A stretch of DNA of 64,000 nt, taken from an uncultured Bacteroidales bacterium (GTDB lineage Bacteria; Bacteroidota; Bacteroidia; Bacteroidales; UBA932). The notes below the pieces were generated by a model that was not told the DNA's origin, ran no database searches, and was given only the letters and a program-made list of their open reading frames with translations. How positions within the stretch are numbered: position 1 is the stretch's first letter; each line of letters starts with the position of its first letter. A program made the translations under genes and the position numbers. The stretch is from contig CALUQM010000006.1 in the NCBI GenBank assembly GCA_944322925.1, positions 1 to 64,000 on the forward strand, written 5' to 3'. Below are positions 27,001-34,832 of the stretch, piece after piece.

Positions 27001-28383
27001 GACAAAGAGTTCCCGGCTTTTCGTAGCGACCCATATCTGTCCGCGGCTGTCCGTAAGGACGGCACGCACTTCCGAAGCAGACACCTCGTCTTCCGATTCG
27101 GACGGAGGTACCACCACTTCCACCTTAGGAGTAATGATGGTAGCCCGTTCGAGCCCCCTGCGGACAGTCGAAAACCACAGGACCCCCGAATCATCCACTG
27201 TATAGCAGGCGACTCCGTTCATGAATCTGCAGTCCGGCGCATTCTTGACATTGTTCAGAGGGACCACGGTGTCCGAATCCCTGTCGTAATAGCCGAAACC
27301 GTAGTCATTCATCTTGATCCACAGCCGGCCGTCATGTTCGAGCACCCGGGCAAGAGTGTCGGTATAATAGGACATCACGTTCCTGTCATGCTCATAATGC
27401 CTGAACAAGCCGCGTTTTTCATTCCAGGAAGCGATGCCTGTGCGGTCCGTAACTATCCAGAGCAGCCCCTCTGGATCCGGGAACATGTATCTGACCCTTC
27501 CGATATCCCCCTTGTGATAGCTGACCGAAAGGTCGGAGGTGTCCACGGATGCCACGGTGCCGTTCCTGAAACCGAGACAGAGGACTCGCGAACTGTCCCG
27601 TCCCGTAAGGGTCATGTCCACGGCAGGGCCCGAATCCCGGTTTCCGATGACGGCATGAGCCAGTTTTCCCGTCTTCCTGCTGATCGAGAGAAGTTCGTCG
27701 GCCGAAGAAAACACAAGTCTGTCATCGAATTCCTCGAAATCGATGAAATCGGACTCGCGGGAAAGCACGGAAACCTGTTCTCCCGCAATCCTGACCAGTC
27801 CCAAGTCGGATATTACATAGATCCGGCCGTCGGAATCCTCGAATATGTTTCTTATATCCTTGCCTATGAGATCGCCCGAGGTCTTGAAAAATTCATGCGG
27901 CTTCAGATTCCTGTCGACGCGGTAAAGTCCTATCCCTGAAAGCGCCATCCACACGTTCCCGGCCCTGTCGCAATGATATTTCCCTACTATGGCCCGTGAA
28001 AGTCCAGGAGACACGTCCCCCGGTACGGCCACGAATTTTTCTTCCGACGAATCGAAGCGGTAGAATGAATTGTCGTATGTCTTGACCCACAGATATCCGC
28101 AGGCATCCTCGTCTATGGAAAGTATCCTGTTGTGCGAAAGGTTCGAATAGTCGCCGGGCTGCGCGGTGTAGTTCACGAAGGTATTTCCGTCGAACCTGTT
28201 GAGCCCGTACCAGGTGGAAATCCAGATATACCCGTTCCTGTCCTGAAGAATCTGGCTGATATAATTGTGGGAAAGGCCGTCTTCAGAAGAATAGTGTTCG
28301 AAAAGGCACTCGACAGGAGCTGCCGGCAAGCGCAATGCCGGCAGAAGAAGCAGAAGGGAAAATATCAGCCTGACAGATTTCAT
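24079..28383 (-). CDS. Hybrid two-component system regulator (HTCS) of the pectin locus
   Basis: 1434 aa, membrane-spanning. A signal peptide leads into a periplasmic sensor made of two beta-propellers (about 25-650, repeated D-x-x-G-x-I-W strands such as DRNGYIWISTWYGL) and a Y_Y_Y domain (about 700-785). A transmembrane segment (WASWWAVVLYC region) is followed by HisKA (ISHELRTPLTLIL, phospho-His), HATPase (DNGIGVPKDRQ, GIGLSFCKEI), a receiver (VVEDN, phospho-Asp in VTDLMMPQ) and an AraC-type DNA-binding domain (GFSDPGYFSRSFKKHFGLSP). Such regulators sense a locus-specific oligosaccharide in the periplasm and activate the locus. Here the ligand should be a pectic oligogalacturonide, by context. 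It is co-directional with and within a few bases of both flanking enzyme genes. Confidence 0.96.
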   Translation of the reverse strand: MKSVRLIFSLLLLLPALRLPAAPVECLFEHYSSEDGLSHNYISQILQDRNGYIWISTWYGLNRFDGNTFVNYTAQPGDYSNLSHNRILSIDEDACGYLWVKTYDNSFYRFDSSEEKFVAVPGDVSPGLSRAIVGKYHCDRAGNVWMALSGIGLYRVDRNLKPHEFFKTSGDLIGKDIRNIFEDSDGRIYVISDLGLVRIAGEQVSVLSRESDFIDFEEFDDRLVFSSADELLSISRKTGKLAHAVIGNRDSGPAVDMTLTGRDSSRVLCLGFRNGTVASVDTSDLSVSYHKGDIGRVRYMFPDPEGLLWIVTDRTGIASWNEKRGLFRHYEHDRNVMSYYTDTLARVLEHDGRLWIKMNDYGFGYYDRDSDTVVPLNNVKNAPDCRFMNGVACYTVDDSGVLWFSTVRRGLERATIITPKVEVVVPPSESEDEVSASEVRAVLTDSRGQIWVATKSRELFVYSQDMSVCRKIAGSGDFGVIYSIFEDSAGNIWLGTKGDGLLKLQRKGNSYAVASRYRHDDSGRSSLSSDDVYSITEDRDGRIWVGTYGGGLSVLADPGSDEFLTVYRDFPSYPLDMGEKVRYVHCMPDGRMLVATIGGLIWFYPQENPEQTVFNVVQKIPGDIHSLGNNDIIYIFTDRAEDTWLCTFGGGLNRIRFDGGRPWFDIVGRTDGLGSNIVLSAVDDDSGNIWIATETGISKVSMKDSSVVNYSRYDGVVSTTFSEATCARLRDGSIVFGTLNNLYHIDPDEFSYEPEDKRLVISGLTVDGVRVPVRKKVVIPHDYSFFSIDYASLNFRIQDNVRFNYMLKGYNKSWISSNRSTAVSYSRIPAGNYTFMVSASTEDGYSDPQTISVDIRVKPHPWASWWAVVLYCILAAVMVSILVRMFVTSVKLKNDVALQESLNDIKGRFFTNISHELRTPLTLILGGIEDIRNRLSPDSPEEYSVNLVYRNSKRMMTLVNQLLDIRRIVRGKIKLNVGRIDIVRLVKQVYDDFKDMSIERHIEMRLTHSVDSLTVWGDSVRIEALIYNLISNAFKYTADGGRIEVAVLYKDREEEYTIMVSDNGIGVPKDRQTAIFEPFISNSDTPFNGMASSGIGLSFCKEIADVHGGKIWVESEKGKGSRFYVRLPLGKEHFNEETARFVGEDAADDKAESYGLSKYKVKPTFPENALKVMVVEDNAELKVYIYNALINRYEVKDASNGVEALSLIDQGWMPDIIVTDLMMPQMDGIGLVNRIRSDFNTSHIPIIMITAKHEDDTHLRAMKYGVDGYISKPFTMELLSARIENLMERRRTLLSMFAHSAEQSRKEAKVEIQPDEIVITDRDESLIKKVMAWLEENISDAEVTVDQLAAYVGMGRTSMYNKIKGLTGKSPVELIQDFRLEKATYYLRSGQYSVSETCYKVGFSDPGYFSRSFKKHFGLSPIDYIKEHKTDKQQ

Positions 28384-28386
28384 GAA

Positions 28387-30063
28387 TCAGAACACTTTGA
28401 AATACCAGTCTTCGCGAGGCCCGAGGACAACATCAGGAGTATATCTTTCGAGATCCTTGGCCTTGAGTTCGTGTGACCATTCCACCCTTTCCTCAGGAGA
28501 AGCGGCTCCGGGGCCGTAATTTCCGTATTCCGCATAGAATGAGTTTTTTTCAGCATCCTTCTTGTTCCAGTTGTGCCAGCCTTCGGGGAGAATATGGTCT
28601 CCGAGTTCGCACCGGATGAAAACAGTCTTCGCAAAAGGTCTCCACGGGCGTCCGAGATATACTCTCTGCGTCTTTCCGTCATGGATGAGACGGCAGTTCA
28701 TGAATACATAGCCCCACTCCTGACCTTCCGGAGTCGATGCGGCCGTGACGTAGCTGTTCTTCTTGCTCAATATCAGGCAGTCTTCGAACCATGCGGTGGA
28801 AAAACCGAAGATAAAATCCGTAGTGCCTTCTATATGGCAGTTCCTGAAATACTGGCGCTGCCCCGGACCGAATGTGTAAATCGTATCCTGGTTGGCCACA
28901 AACCTGCAGTTCAGAAAGGCGACCCTGTCCCCGTTGACAGTGATCGCACATGCCTGCGCTATATCCTTGGAATCTCCGGCCGAATTCTCGAAAGTAAGAT
29001 TCTCCGCAAGAAAGTCATCCGCATGAAGGAAAACCGTAGAAGTGGCGGACGTACCCATTTCATAGCCTGTCGGACCTTTCTTCAGGGCATAGTCGTCCCA
29101 TGTTATTATCGTATTGTCCGGATTCTCGCCGACAAGATGCAGTTTCTGCTTGTTGGCCGGCACCGTGACTTTCTCACGATAGATGCCTTCCCGCACAAGT
29201 ATCTTTGTCTCATCCTGCTTGCAGTAGTCCGGGGCGGCGTTTATGGCCTCCTGTACCGTAAAGAAGTCGCCGCTTCCGTCCTTGGCTACCACGAAATCGT
29301 AGTCGGTCACGTGTTCCGCAAGTTCGGGAATGACCTCCACGATGGCAGGCAGCAGGAGCTCGACGATTTTCCTTGCCCCGGCCACATTAGTATGAGTATT
29401 GTCGACAAGTCCGTCAGGATGCCTCGGGCATGTACCTTTCTCAATCCACATGTAATATTTCCTGGAAGCCTCATCGCCGATAGACTCGAGCCATTCCTGC
29501 GTAATAGCATTCGCATCTATCACTGGAAGACCGTATTCCTGTGCAACCTGGAACACGGCTGCAGGATAGTCCCCGTGACAATCCTTCTTCAGCTGTCCCT
29601 GTGCGTCGAACCAGCGTCTCGACACCGGCGTAAACAGCACCGGTTTCGCCCCGGTCCCGAGAGCATGCTCTATGAATGTCCTCAGATTCTCCTGATATGC
29701 ACCGAAAGCAGGGGCATACCGCTCAGGATCGTCCGACTTGGAATCATTGTGCCCGAACTGGATGAAGAGATAGTCCCCTTCCCCGAGATCTTGCATGACA
29801 TCATCCCACAGCCCCCGGTCAATGAAACTTTTGGTACTTCTGCCGTTCTGCGCGTAATTATACACGGAAACGGAAGAGTCCAGATGTGACGGAAGCCTCT
29901 GCCCCCATCCCCTTTCCGGATTCTCACCCGACAGATCCTTGTCCGCCATCGTGGAATCTCCCATCAGGCGGAGGACAATTTTCTGTCCGGACCCATGGCC
30001 TGCCGCCTGAAGGGACAGGCACACGAACACGGACACAAAAAACGCAATATAACGGTTCATCAT
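28387..30063 (-). CDS. CE12-CE8 fusion: pectin/rhamnogalacturonan acetylesterase plus pectin methylesterase
   Basis: 558 aa with a signal peptide (to about residue 21). The N-terminal SGNH esterase domain (about 28-250) has GDSTMAD (Ser37), GHND (104-107) and a late DNTHTN with the catalytic Asp/His, the CE12 rhamnogalacturonan acetylesterase pattern. The C-terminal domain (about 258-550) is a CE8 pectin methylesterase with QDT, TDFIFG (catalytic Asp pair) and GRPWRP (substrate arginine). Removing acetyl and methyl groups prepares pectin for PL1 and GH28 attack. Its ATG overlaps the stop of the GH28 gene by one base (TAATG), and the regulator gene begins 3 bp downstream. Confidence 0.93.
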   Translation of the reverse strand: MMNRYIAFFVSVFVCLSLQAAGHGSGQKIVLRLMGDSTMADKDLSGENPERGWGQRLPSHLDSSVSVYNYAQNGRSTKSFIDRGLWDDVMQDLGEGDYLFIQFGHNDSKSDDPERYAPAFGAYQENLRTFIEHALGTGAKPVLFTPVSRRWFDAQGQLKKDCHGDYPAAVFQVAQEYGLPVIDANAITQEWLESIGDEASRKYYMWIEKGTCPRHPDGLVDNTHTNVAGARKIVELLLPAIVEVIPELAEHVTDYDFVVAKDGSGDFFTVQEAINAAPDYCKQDETKILVREGIYREKVTVPANKQKLHLVGENPDNTIITWDDYALKKGPTGYEMGTSATSTVFLHADDFLAENLTFENSAGDSKDIAQACAITVNGDRVAFLNCRFVANQDTIYTFGPGQRQYFRNCHIEGTTDFIFGFSTAWFEDCLILSKKNSYVTAASTPEGQEWGYVFMNCRLIHDGKTQRVYLGRPWRPFAKTVFIRCELGDHILPEGWHNWNKKDAEKNSFYAEYGNYGPGAASPEERVEWSHELKAKDLERYTPDVVLGPREDWYFKVF

Positions 30064-31679
30064 TATTTCAATTCAACATTTTCATTGTTATACTGGAATA
30101 CTTCAGGATTGCCGCCCTGCGCATCGGCACAGTCCGTCAGGGATACGTTCCTGCAGTTCGCCACGACAAATCCGCTGCCGTCCGACTGACGGACATGCAC
30201 GCCTGTCATTTCCACATTTTCCGAATACCGTATGTCCGCACCCTTGTCGGATACTATCGTACAGTCTTCTATCCTGATTCCGGAAATAGGCTTTTCCGGA
30301 ATCCCGTTGAAATACATCGCCCTGCCGGCTCCGTTGCATACGATATTGCTGATAAATATCTCGCGGAATTCCGGGGTCGTGACATCGGCCGGGACATATT
30401 CCATGTCGAATTCGGACGACTGGCCGTCGGCTGCCGCCTCCAGTGCGGATTTCCCTCCATAGTGAAGATCGAAAAGGAGAGGTTCGGCAGGGATGTCGGT
30501 CATGACTATGTTGTCGATATGGATATTCCTCACTACTCCGCCGCGGCCTCTGCAGCTCTTGAATCTGAGACCTACGTCAGTACCGAGGAAACTGCAGTCC
30601 GACACGGATATGTTTTCCACTCCTCCGGACATCTCGCTTCCCACGACAAATCCTCCGTGGCCGTGGAATACGATACAATTGTCGACAATGAGATTCCTGC
30701 ACGGCCTCGCCCTCCTGCGTCCGTCTTCATCCTTGCCCGACTTGATGCAGATCGCATCGTCGCCGACATCGAAAGAAGAATTGACCAGAATGACCCCGTC
30801 GCAGGAGTCTATGTCGATACCGTCGCCGTTCTGGGAATACCAGGGATTTCTCACGGTTATATTGTCGATAATGACATTCCGGCACATGAGCGGGTGTATG
30901 TTCCAGCATGGAGAATTCTGGAAAAGGACATCCTCGAGCAATACGTTCTCACATTCTTTCAGACCTACGAGGACAGGTCTGAGATAAGTCTTGACAGATT
31001 CCCATTCCTCATCCGTTTCAAGCCCCTTCGGTACATTGAAGGCATCGCTTACGACCGAACCCCTGTATGAAGTCGAATCAGGGTACCAGACCGAGCCGGA
31101 TTCGTCGGTAAATCCTCCCGAAGCCAGCAGTTCCTTCCACTGCGAGGCCGTCATCTTGGATTTTTTGACCTGCCTCCAGGCATCTCCTGAACCGTCTATC
31201 GTCCCGCCTCCGGTTATGGATATGTTCCTGGCTCCGTCGGCATTGACGGGAGCAAGGCACCTTCTGGTATCGAGACCTTCGAAAACCGTTTCCACTATCG
31301 GATACAGATCCCTGTCCGGAGAAAAGAGTATCACGGCATTCGGCGTGACATGCAGATCGATATTGTCCTTCAGGGTTATCGGCCCGGTGAGCCAGATGCC
31401 TTCCGGCACTACAAGATGCCCTCCGCCCAGCGATGACAGATGCTCGATGGCCGACCTGAAGGCTTCGGTATTCATCGCGATGCCGTCGCCTTTCCCGCCG
31501 AAGTCGGAAAGACAGACTTCCCTGTCAGGAATCGACGGACGCTCTATTCTTTCCATGCTGAAAGGAAGGTCCTCATACAGGTATTCGAATTCATAAGTCT
31601 GCGCACATCCTGAGGCGAGAATGAAAGACAGGAAGACAGGAAGCATCCTGCCTGTCCGATTAGCTTTGCCGGAATCCAT
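30063..31679 (-). CDS. GH28 polygalacturonase-family lipoprotein
   Basis: 538 aa; lipoprotein signal peptide with SGC lipobox (about residue 25). The GH28 beta-helix starts with VCLSDFGGKGDG and holds the four family motifs: NGDGIDIDS, GDDAICIKSG, HGHGGFVVGSE and LRFKS, giving the three catalytic aspartates, the histidine and the R-x-K substrate site. It hydrolyses alpha-1,4-galacturonosyl bonds; endo or exo action, or activity on rhamnogalacturonan, cannot be decided by eye. It is the first gene of the locus, with a TAACTTTG promoter element about 22 bp upstream, and it is translationally coupled to the CE12-CE8 gene. Confidence 0.94.
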   Translation of the reverse strand: MDSGKANRTGRMLPVFLSFILASGCAQTYEFEYLYEDLPFSMERIERPSIPDREVCLSDFGGKGDGIAMNTEAFRSAIEHLSSLGGGHLVVPEGIWLTGPITLKDNIDLHVTPNAVILFSPDRDLYPIVETVFEGLDTRRCLAPVNADGARNISITGGGTIDGSGDAWRQVKKSKMTASQWKELLASGGFTDESGSVWYPDSTSYRGSVVSDAFNVPKGLETDEEWESVKTYLRPVLVGLKECENVLLEDVLFQNSPCWNIHPLMCRNVIIDNITVRNPWYSQNGDGIDIDSCDGVILVNSSFDVGDDAICIKSGKDEDGRRRARPCRNLIVDNCIVFHGHGGFVVGSEMSGGVENISVSDCSFLGTDVGLRFKSCRGRGGVVRNIHIDNIVMTDIPAEPLLFDLHYGGKSALEAAADGQSSEFDMEYVPADVTTPEFREIFISNIVCNGAGRAMYFNGIPEKPISGIRIEDCTIVSDKGADIRYSENVEMTGVHVRQSDGSGFVVANCRNVSLTDCADAQGGNPEVFQYNNENVELK

Positions 31680-31701
31680 ATCTATGTGGTTTAAGTCTGT
31701 G

Positions 31702-31709
31702 CAAAGTTA
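31702..31709 (-). promoter_or_regulatory. Promoter -7 element of the pectin locus
   Basis: TAACTTTG on the minus strand matches TAnnTTTG and lies 22 bp before the GH28 ATG. The -33 region is weak (no TTTG at 19-20 bp), as expected of an activator-dependent promoter. Confidence 0.55.
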
Positions 31710-31808
31710 GACAGCATGCCCGATGTTGTCAGGGACTTTTTATCGGAATATGATGAATAATTGTCAGCATCCCCTGGAAAGATGGCCGAGGGGAGGGGGA
31801 AAGGTCCT

Positions 31809-31866
31809 GTCTTTCGAAGAAAGACAAAGAGAGGGTGGCCAAAAATCCCTTTTGGGTCACCCTCTC
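31809..31866 (-). terminator. Tandem hairpins terminating the kdu operon
   Basis: GAGAGGGTG (31829-31837) pairs exactly with CACCCTCTC (31858-31866), with further pairing inside. It is followed on the minus strand by TTTGTCTTTCTT. That tail is itself part of a second perfect hairpin, GTCTTTC (31809-31815) with GAAAGAC (31819-31825). The first lies 28 bp after the DUF4861 gene stop. The remainder of 31680-31893 holds the locus promoter and no gene. Confidence 0.65.
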
Positions 31867-31893
31867 CCTCTATATAGTTTAAGGTTATAGTTG

Positions 31894-33027
31894 CTATTCT
31901 ACGGTAACTTTCAAAGGATTAGCCTGTGCGTATGCAAAGTCGGCTACCATCTCAGCCCAGACTTCAGGAGACTCTATGCCTCCCTTGCTCCAGCCCGACC
32001 CTATCCATACATCGGCACGTTTGCCCGGAGTGACCGTATATTTCAGGACGGCATGACCGTCCATGGTCCCGGCTTCAACCCCGGGTTCCTCCGCATCCAC
32101 GACGAGGCCTACGGAAATATCCCCGTCAGCCTCCGGATCGGCGCTGTCGGATGCCTTCTCCGTAAACGCGATATAGTGGTCCCCGTCGGTTCTTGCTATG
32201 ACGTCATGAAGGACTGCTCCCAGAACTACGTCGAGACTGTCGCCAGGCGTCATGAACCAGTTGGAAATCTTGATGAAATTGGTATTGGCATCTATGGCGA
32301 ATTCCCTCTTGAGGGTCACCAGATGTCCGTCCACGTCGAAAGGCTCGTATTTGAAGAGAACCTTGGTACGGACAGGACCGTTGCAGAGGCGGTTCCACTC
32401 CGAATAATTGTCTCCGAGGACAATCCTGTCTCCAGAATACGGGGCGAGGGCTCCGCCGCCGAGAGTGTTGGCTACCTTGTAGCAGTCCATTCCGTCGCCG
32501 TGATCATGATGATAGTCGTTGAGTTCATATCTTTTGTCGACGACAAGCGACTCGACTCTCTTGAGCCAGATGTCAGGTCCGAGAGTACGGGGGTCCTCGA
32601 GAGCAGGACCGTAGACACGGCCCGCAATGCGGTTGTTCTCGTAGGCGTAGTCATCAAGCCTTTCAGGCACATAACGGCTGAATACGAGGGTGTCGTACGC
32701 CTCGCGTTCACAGGCCTTTACGGTATATTCGGCCGTCTCCCCGGCAGGGACCGTGGCCTGGAATATGAGCTTGACCATGCCGTAGTCTTCAGTATAGACC
32801 TGAGACGGAATCTGGACTCCGGCAGCATCCGTGACCACCACATTGTCAGCCGTGATTTCAGGATGCGAAGCGATGATATTCCCGAAATCCAGCTCTATGG
32901 TCTCGTCCGTACGGTCCAGCTGCGAATCATTCGCAACGGTTACTCTGAGATCCTGCCCTCCGCAGGAAACCAGCATTGCAGCCGCCAATGCGGCAGCTGC
33001 AATGGAAAATATGCTTTTCATACCCAT
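31894..33027 (-). CDS. DUF4861-family lipoprotein of the pectin/uronate cluster
   Basis: 377 aa lipoprotein (lipobox LVSC, Cys about 22). The body is a predicted beta-sandwich protein with conserved-looking aromatic and charged segments: YAYENNRIAGRVYGPALEDPRTLGPDIWLKR is the region best matching DUF4861 (about 128-158), followed by NDYHHDHGDGMDCYKV rich in histidines and aspartates that might bind metal. DUF4861 proteins are commonly coded beside kduI and kduD in Bacteroidota pectin and ulvan-type loci, as here, but I know of no firm function. The ATG overlaps the kduD stop by one base (TAATG); an ATG two codons in is also possible. It is the last gene of the kdu operon. Confidence 0.78.
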   Translation of the reverse strand: MGMKSIFSIAAAALAAAMLVSCGGQDLRVTVANDSQLDRTDETIELDFGNIIASHPEITADNVVVTDAAGVQIPSQVYTEDYGMVKLIFQATVPAGETAEYTVKACEREAYDTLVFSRYVPERLDDYAYENNRIAGRVYGPALEDPRTLGPDIWLKRVESLVVDKRYELNDYHHDHGDGMDCYKVANTLGGGALAPYSGDRIVLGDNYSEWNRLCNGPVRTKVLFKYEPFDVDGHLVTLKREFAIDANTNFIKISNWFMTPGDSLDVVLGAVLHDVIARTDGDHYIAFTEKASDSADPEADGDISVGLVVDAEEPGVEAGTMDGHAVLKYTVTPGKRADVWIGSGWSKGGIESPEVWAEMVADFAYAQANPLKVTVE

Positions 33028-33821
33028 TACTGAGGCTGTTTACCGATATACGCAAGAATACCTCCGTCGACATAAAGGATATGGCCGTTCACGAAGTCGG
33101 AAGCCGATGAAGCAAGGAAAACCGCAGGTCCCTGGAGATCCTCCGCATTGCCCCAGCGGGCGGCAGGGGTCTTCGCAACGATGAACGCATCGAAAGGATG
33201 GCGCGAGCCGTCCGGCTGGCGTTCGCGCAGAGGAGCCGTCTGAGGCGTGGCTATGTAGCCCGGCCCTATGCCGTTGCACTGGATGTTGTATTCGCCGTAT
33301 TCGGAAGCGATGTTCCTTGTCAACATCTTCAGACCGCCCTTGGCGGCAGCGTATGCAGACACGGTCTCGCGTCCCAGTTCGGACATCATCGAGCAGATAT
33401 TGATGATCTTTCCGCCTCCGTTCTTAATCATTGACGGAATGACAGCCTTGGATACGATGAAAGGTCCGTTGAGGTCGATGTCGATGACCTGGCGGAATTC
33501 CTCTGCTTTCATCTCGATCATCGGGATGCGTTTGATGATTCCGGCATTGTTGACAAGGATATTGATCGGACCGAGGTCCTTTTCAATCTTGGCAACGAGT
33601 TCCTGCACCTGATCTTCCTTGGTAACATCGCATACGTAACCCTTGGCATCGATGCCCTTTTCCTTATAGGAAGCAAGTCCCTTGTCCACGAGTTCCTGCT
33701 TGATATCGTTGAAAGCTATCTTTGCGCCGGCCTCCGCGAATGCCGTGGCCAGAGCGAAGCCGATACCGTAAGAAGCACCTGTAACGAGTGCCACCTTACC
33801 TTCGAGTGAAAAATTTACCAT
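33027..33821 (-). CDS. kduD: 2-dehydro-3-deoxy-D-gluconate 5-dehydrogenase (SDR family)
   Basis: 264 aa cytosolic short-chain dehydrogenase. The nucleotide-binding TGASYGIG (14-21), NNAG in NILVNNAGI, a catalytic serine in NICSMMSELG and the YAAAK catalytic Tyr/Lys motif are all present, and the end YVDGGILAYIG matches KduD proteins. It reduces 2,5-diketo-3-deoxygluconate to 2-keto-3-deoxygluconate, the second step after GH105/PL products open to the keto acid. The kduI gene lies 25 bp upstream and makes its substrate, which favours KduD over a gluconate 5-dehydrogenase reading of the family. Confidence 0.92.
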   Translation of the reverse strand: MVNFSLEGKVALVTGASYGIGFALATAFAEAGAKIAFNDIKQELVDKGLASYKEKGIDAKGYVCDVTKEDQVQELVAKIEKDLGPINILVNNAGIIKRIPMIEMKAEEFRQVIDIDLNGPFIVSKAVIPSMIKNGGGKIINICSMMSELGRETVSAYAAAKGGLKMLTRNIASEYGEYNIQCNGIGPGYIATPQTAPLRERQPDGSRHPFDAFIVAKTPAARWGNAEDLQGPAVFLASSASDFVNGHILYVDGGILAYIGKQPQ

Positions 33822-33846
33822 AATCGAGTTGTATTAATCAATTGTT

Positions 33847-34689
33847 TTATTTCAGATCTGTCGTGCTGCAGCCGTCCATGTCGCCGTAGTCGAGATTTTC
33901 ACCGCACATAGCCCAGATGAACGTATAGTTCTTCGTCGCGCATGCGGAATGGATGCTCCATTCAGGAGAGATGACGGCCTGGCCGGATTTCATCCAGATA
34001 TGGCGGGTTTCGTCCGGCTCGCCCATAAAGTGGCATACAGCCTGGTCTTCAGGTATCTCGAAATAGAAATACACTTCCATGCGGCGGTTGTGCGTATGGG
34101 CAGGCATCGTGTTCCAGGTGCTTCCCGGTTTCAGTTCGGTCATTCCCATCTGCAGCTGGCACGTAGGCACCACTTCCTTGACAAGCATCCTGTTTATCAC
34201 GCGATGGTTGCTCTCCTCCAGCGTTCCGAGTTCCATTTTTACGGCTTCGGCCCTGGTAGTAAGATGATCGGGATAGGAAGTGTGGGCGGTGGATGAACAG
34301 AAATAGAATTTGGCAGGCTCAGCCGCATCTGCGCTCTCGAAAGTCACATTGCGCGCCCCCCTTCCGAGATACAGGGCTTCCTTGTACTCGAGAGTATAGG
34401 TCTTGTCGCCGGCCCTGACAATGCCCTTGCCGCCGACATTGAATATGCCCATTTCCCTTCTTTCGAGGAAATATTCAGAACGGAGGATATCGACAGGCTT
34501 GAGTTCGAGGACTTCCCTTACAGGCATAGCCCCGCCGGCAATCATCCTGTCGTGCATGGTATATACGATATTGATCTCGTCTGCGGAGAAAACCTTTTCG
34601 ATAAGGTAATTCTCCCTGAGCTGTGCGGTGTCGTAATGTTTCACATCGCGCGGATGCGCCGCATACCTTATTTCACTGTTTATTTTCAT
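33847..34689 (-). CDS. kduI: 5-dehydro-4-deoxy-D-glucuronate isomerase
   Basis: 280 aa, the usual KduI length, with a bicupin fold. Metal ligands are seen in AHTHNRRMEVYFYFE (His198, His200, Glu205) and in SIHSAC (His247). It begins MKINSEIRYAAHPRDVKHYDT, the typical KduI start. It isomerises the 4-deoxy-5-keto-uronate released from unsaturated galacturonate ends. It leads the operon kduI-kduD-DUF4861, driven by a promoter with both -33 and -7 elements just upstream. Confidence 0.96.
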   Translation of the reverse strand: MKINSEIRYAAHPRDVKHYDTAQLRENYLIEKVFSADEINIVYTMHDRMIAGGAMPVREVLELKPVDILRSEYFLERREMGIFNVGGKGIVRAGDKTYTLEYKEALYLGRGARNVTFESADAAEPAKFYFCSSTAHTSYPDHLTTRAEAVKMELGTLEESNHRVINRMLVKEVVPTCQLQMGMTELKPGSTWNTMPAHTHNRRMEVYFYFEIPEDQAVCHFMGEPDETRHIWMKSGQAVISPEWSIHSACATKNYTFIWAMCGENLDYGDMDGCSTTDLK

Positions 34690-34758
34690 GGTTCTGAAAG
34701 TTTAAATTGTTTCCGGACGAAAAAATCGCTATTTCCGACCGTATTTTCATAAATCAGT

Positions 34759-34789
34759 CAAAAATAGCAATTTTAATTCTAAACTCAAA
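34759..34789 (-). promoter_or_regulatory. Full Bacteroidota promoter for kduI operon
   Basis: On the minus strand -33 TTTG (34786-34789), a 19-bp spacer and -7 TATTTTTG (34759-34766) match the consensus. The kduI ATG lies about 70 bp downstream. GCTATTT (34728-34734) and AAATAGC (34762-34768) form an inverted repeat that overlaps the -7 and could be an operator. Confidence 0.65.
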
Positions 34790-34793
34790 CAGG

Positions 34794-34811
34794 AAAACGG
34801 GAAAAATCCCG
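34794..34811 (-). terminator. Intrinsic terminator of uxaBA
   Basis: CGGGA (34798-34802) and TCCCG (34807-34811) form a stem with a 4-base loop, followed on the minus strand by TTTT. It lies about 20 bp after the uxaA stop and upstream of the kduI promoter. Confidence 0.65.
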
Positions 34812-34832
34812 AATTTCCGTTCCCGTTCACGG

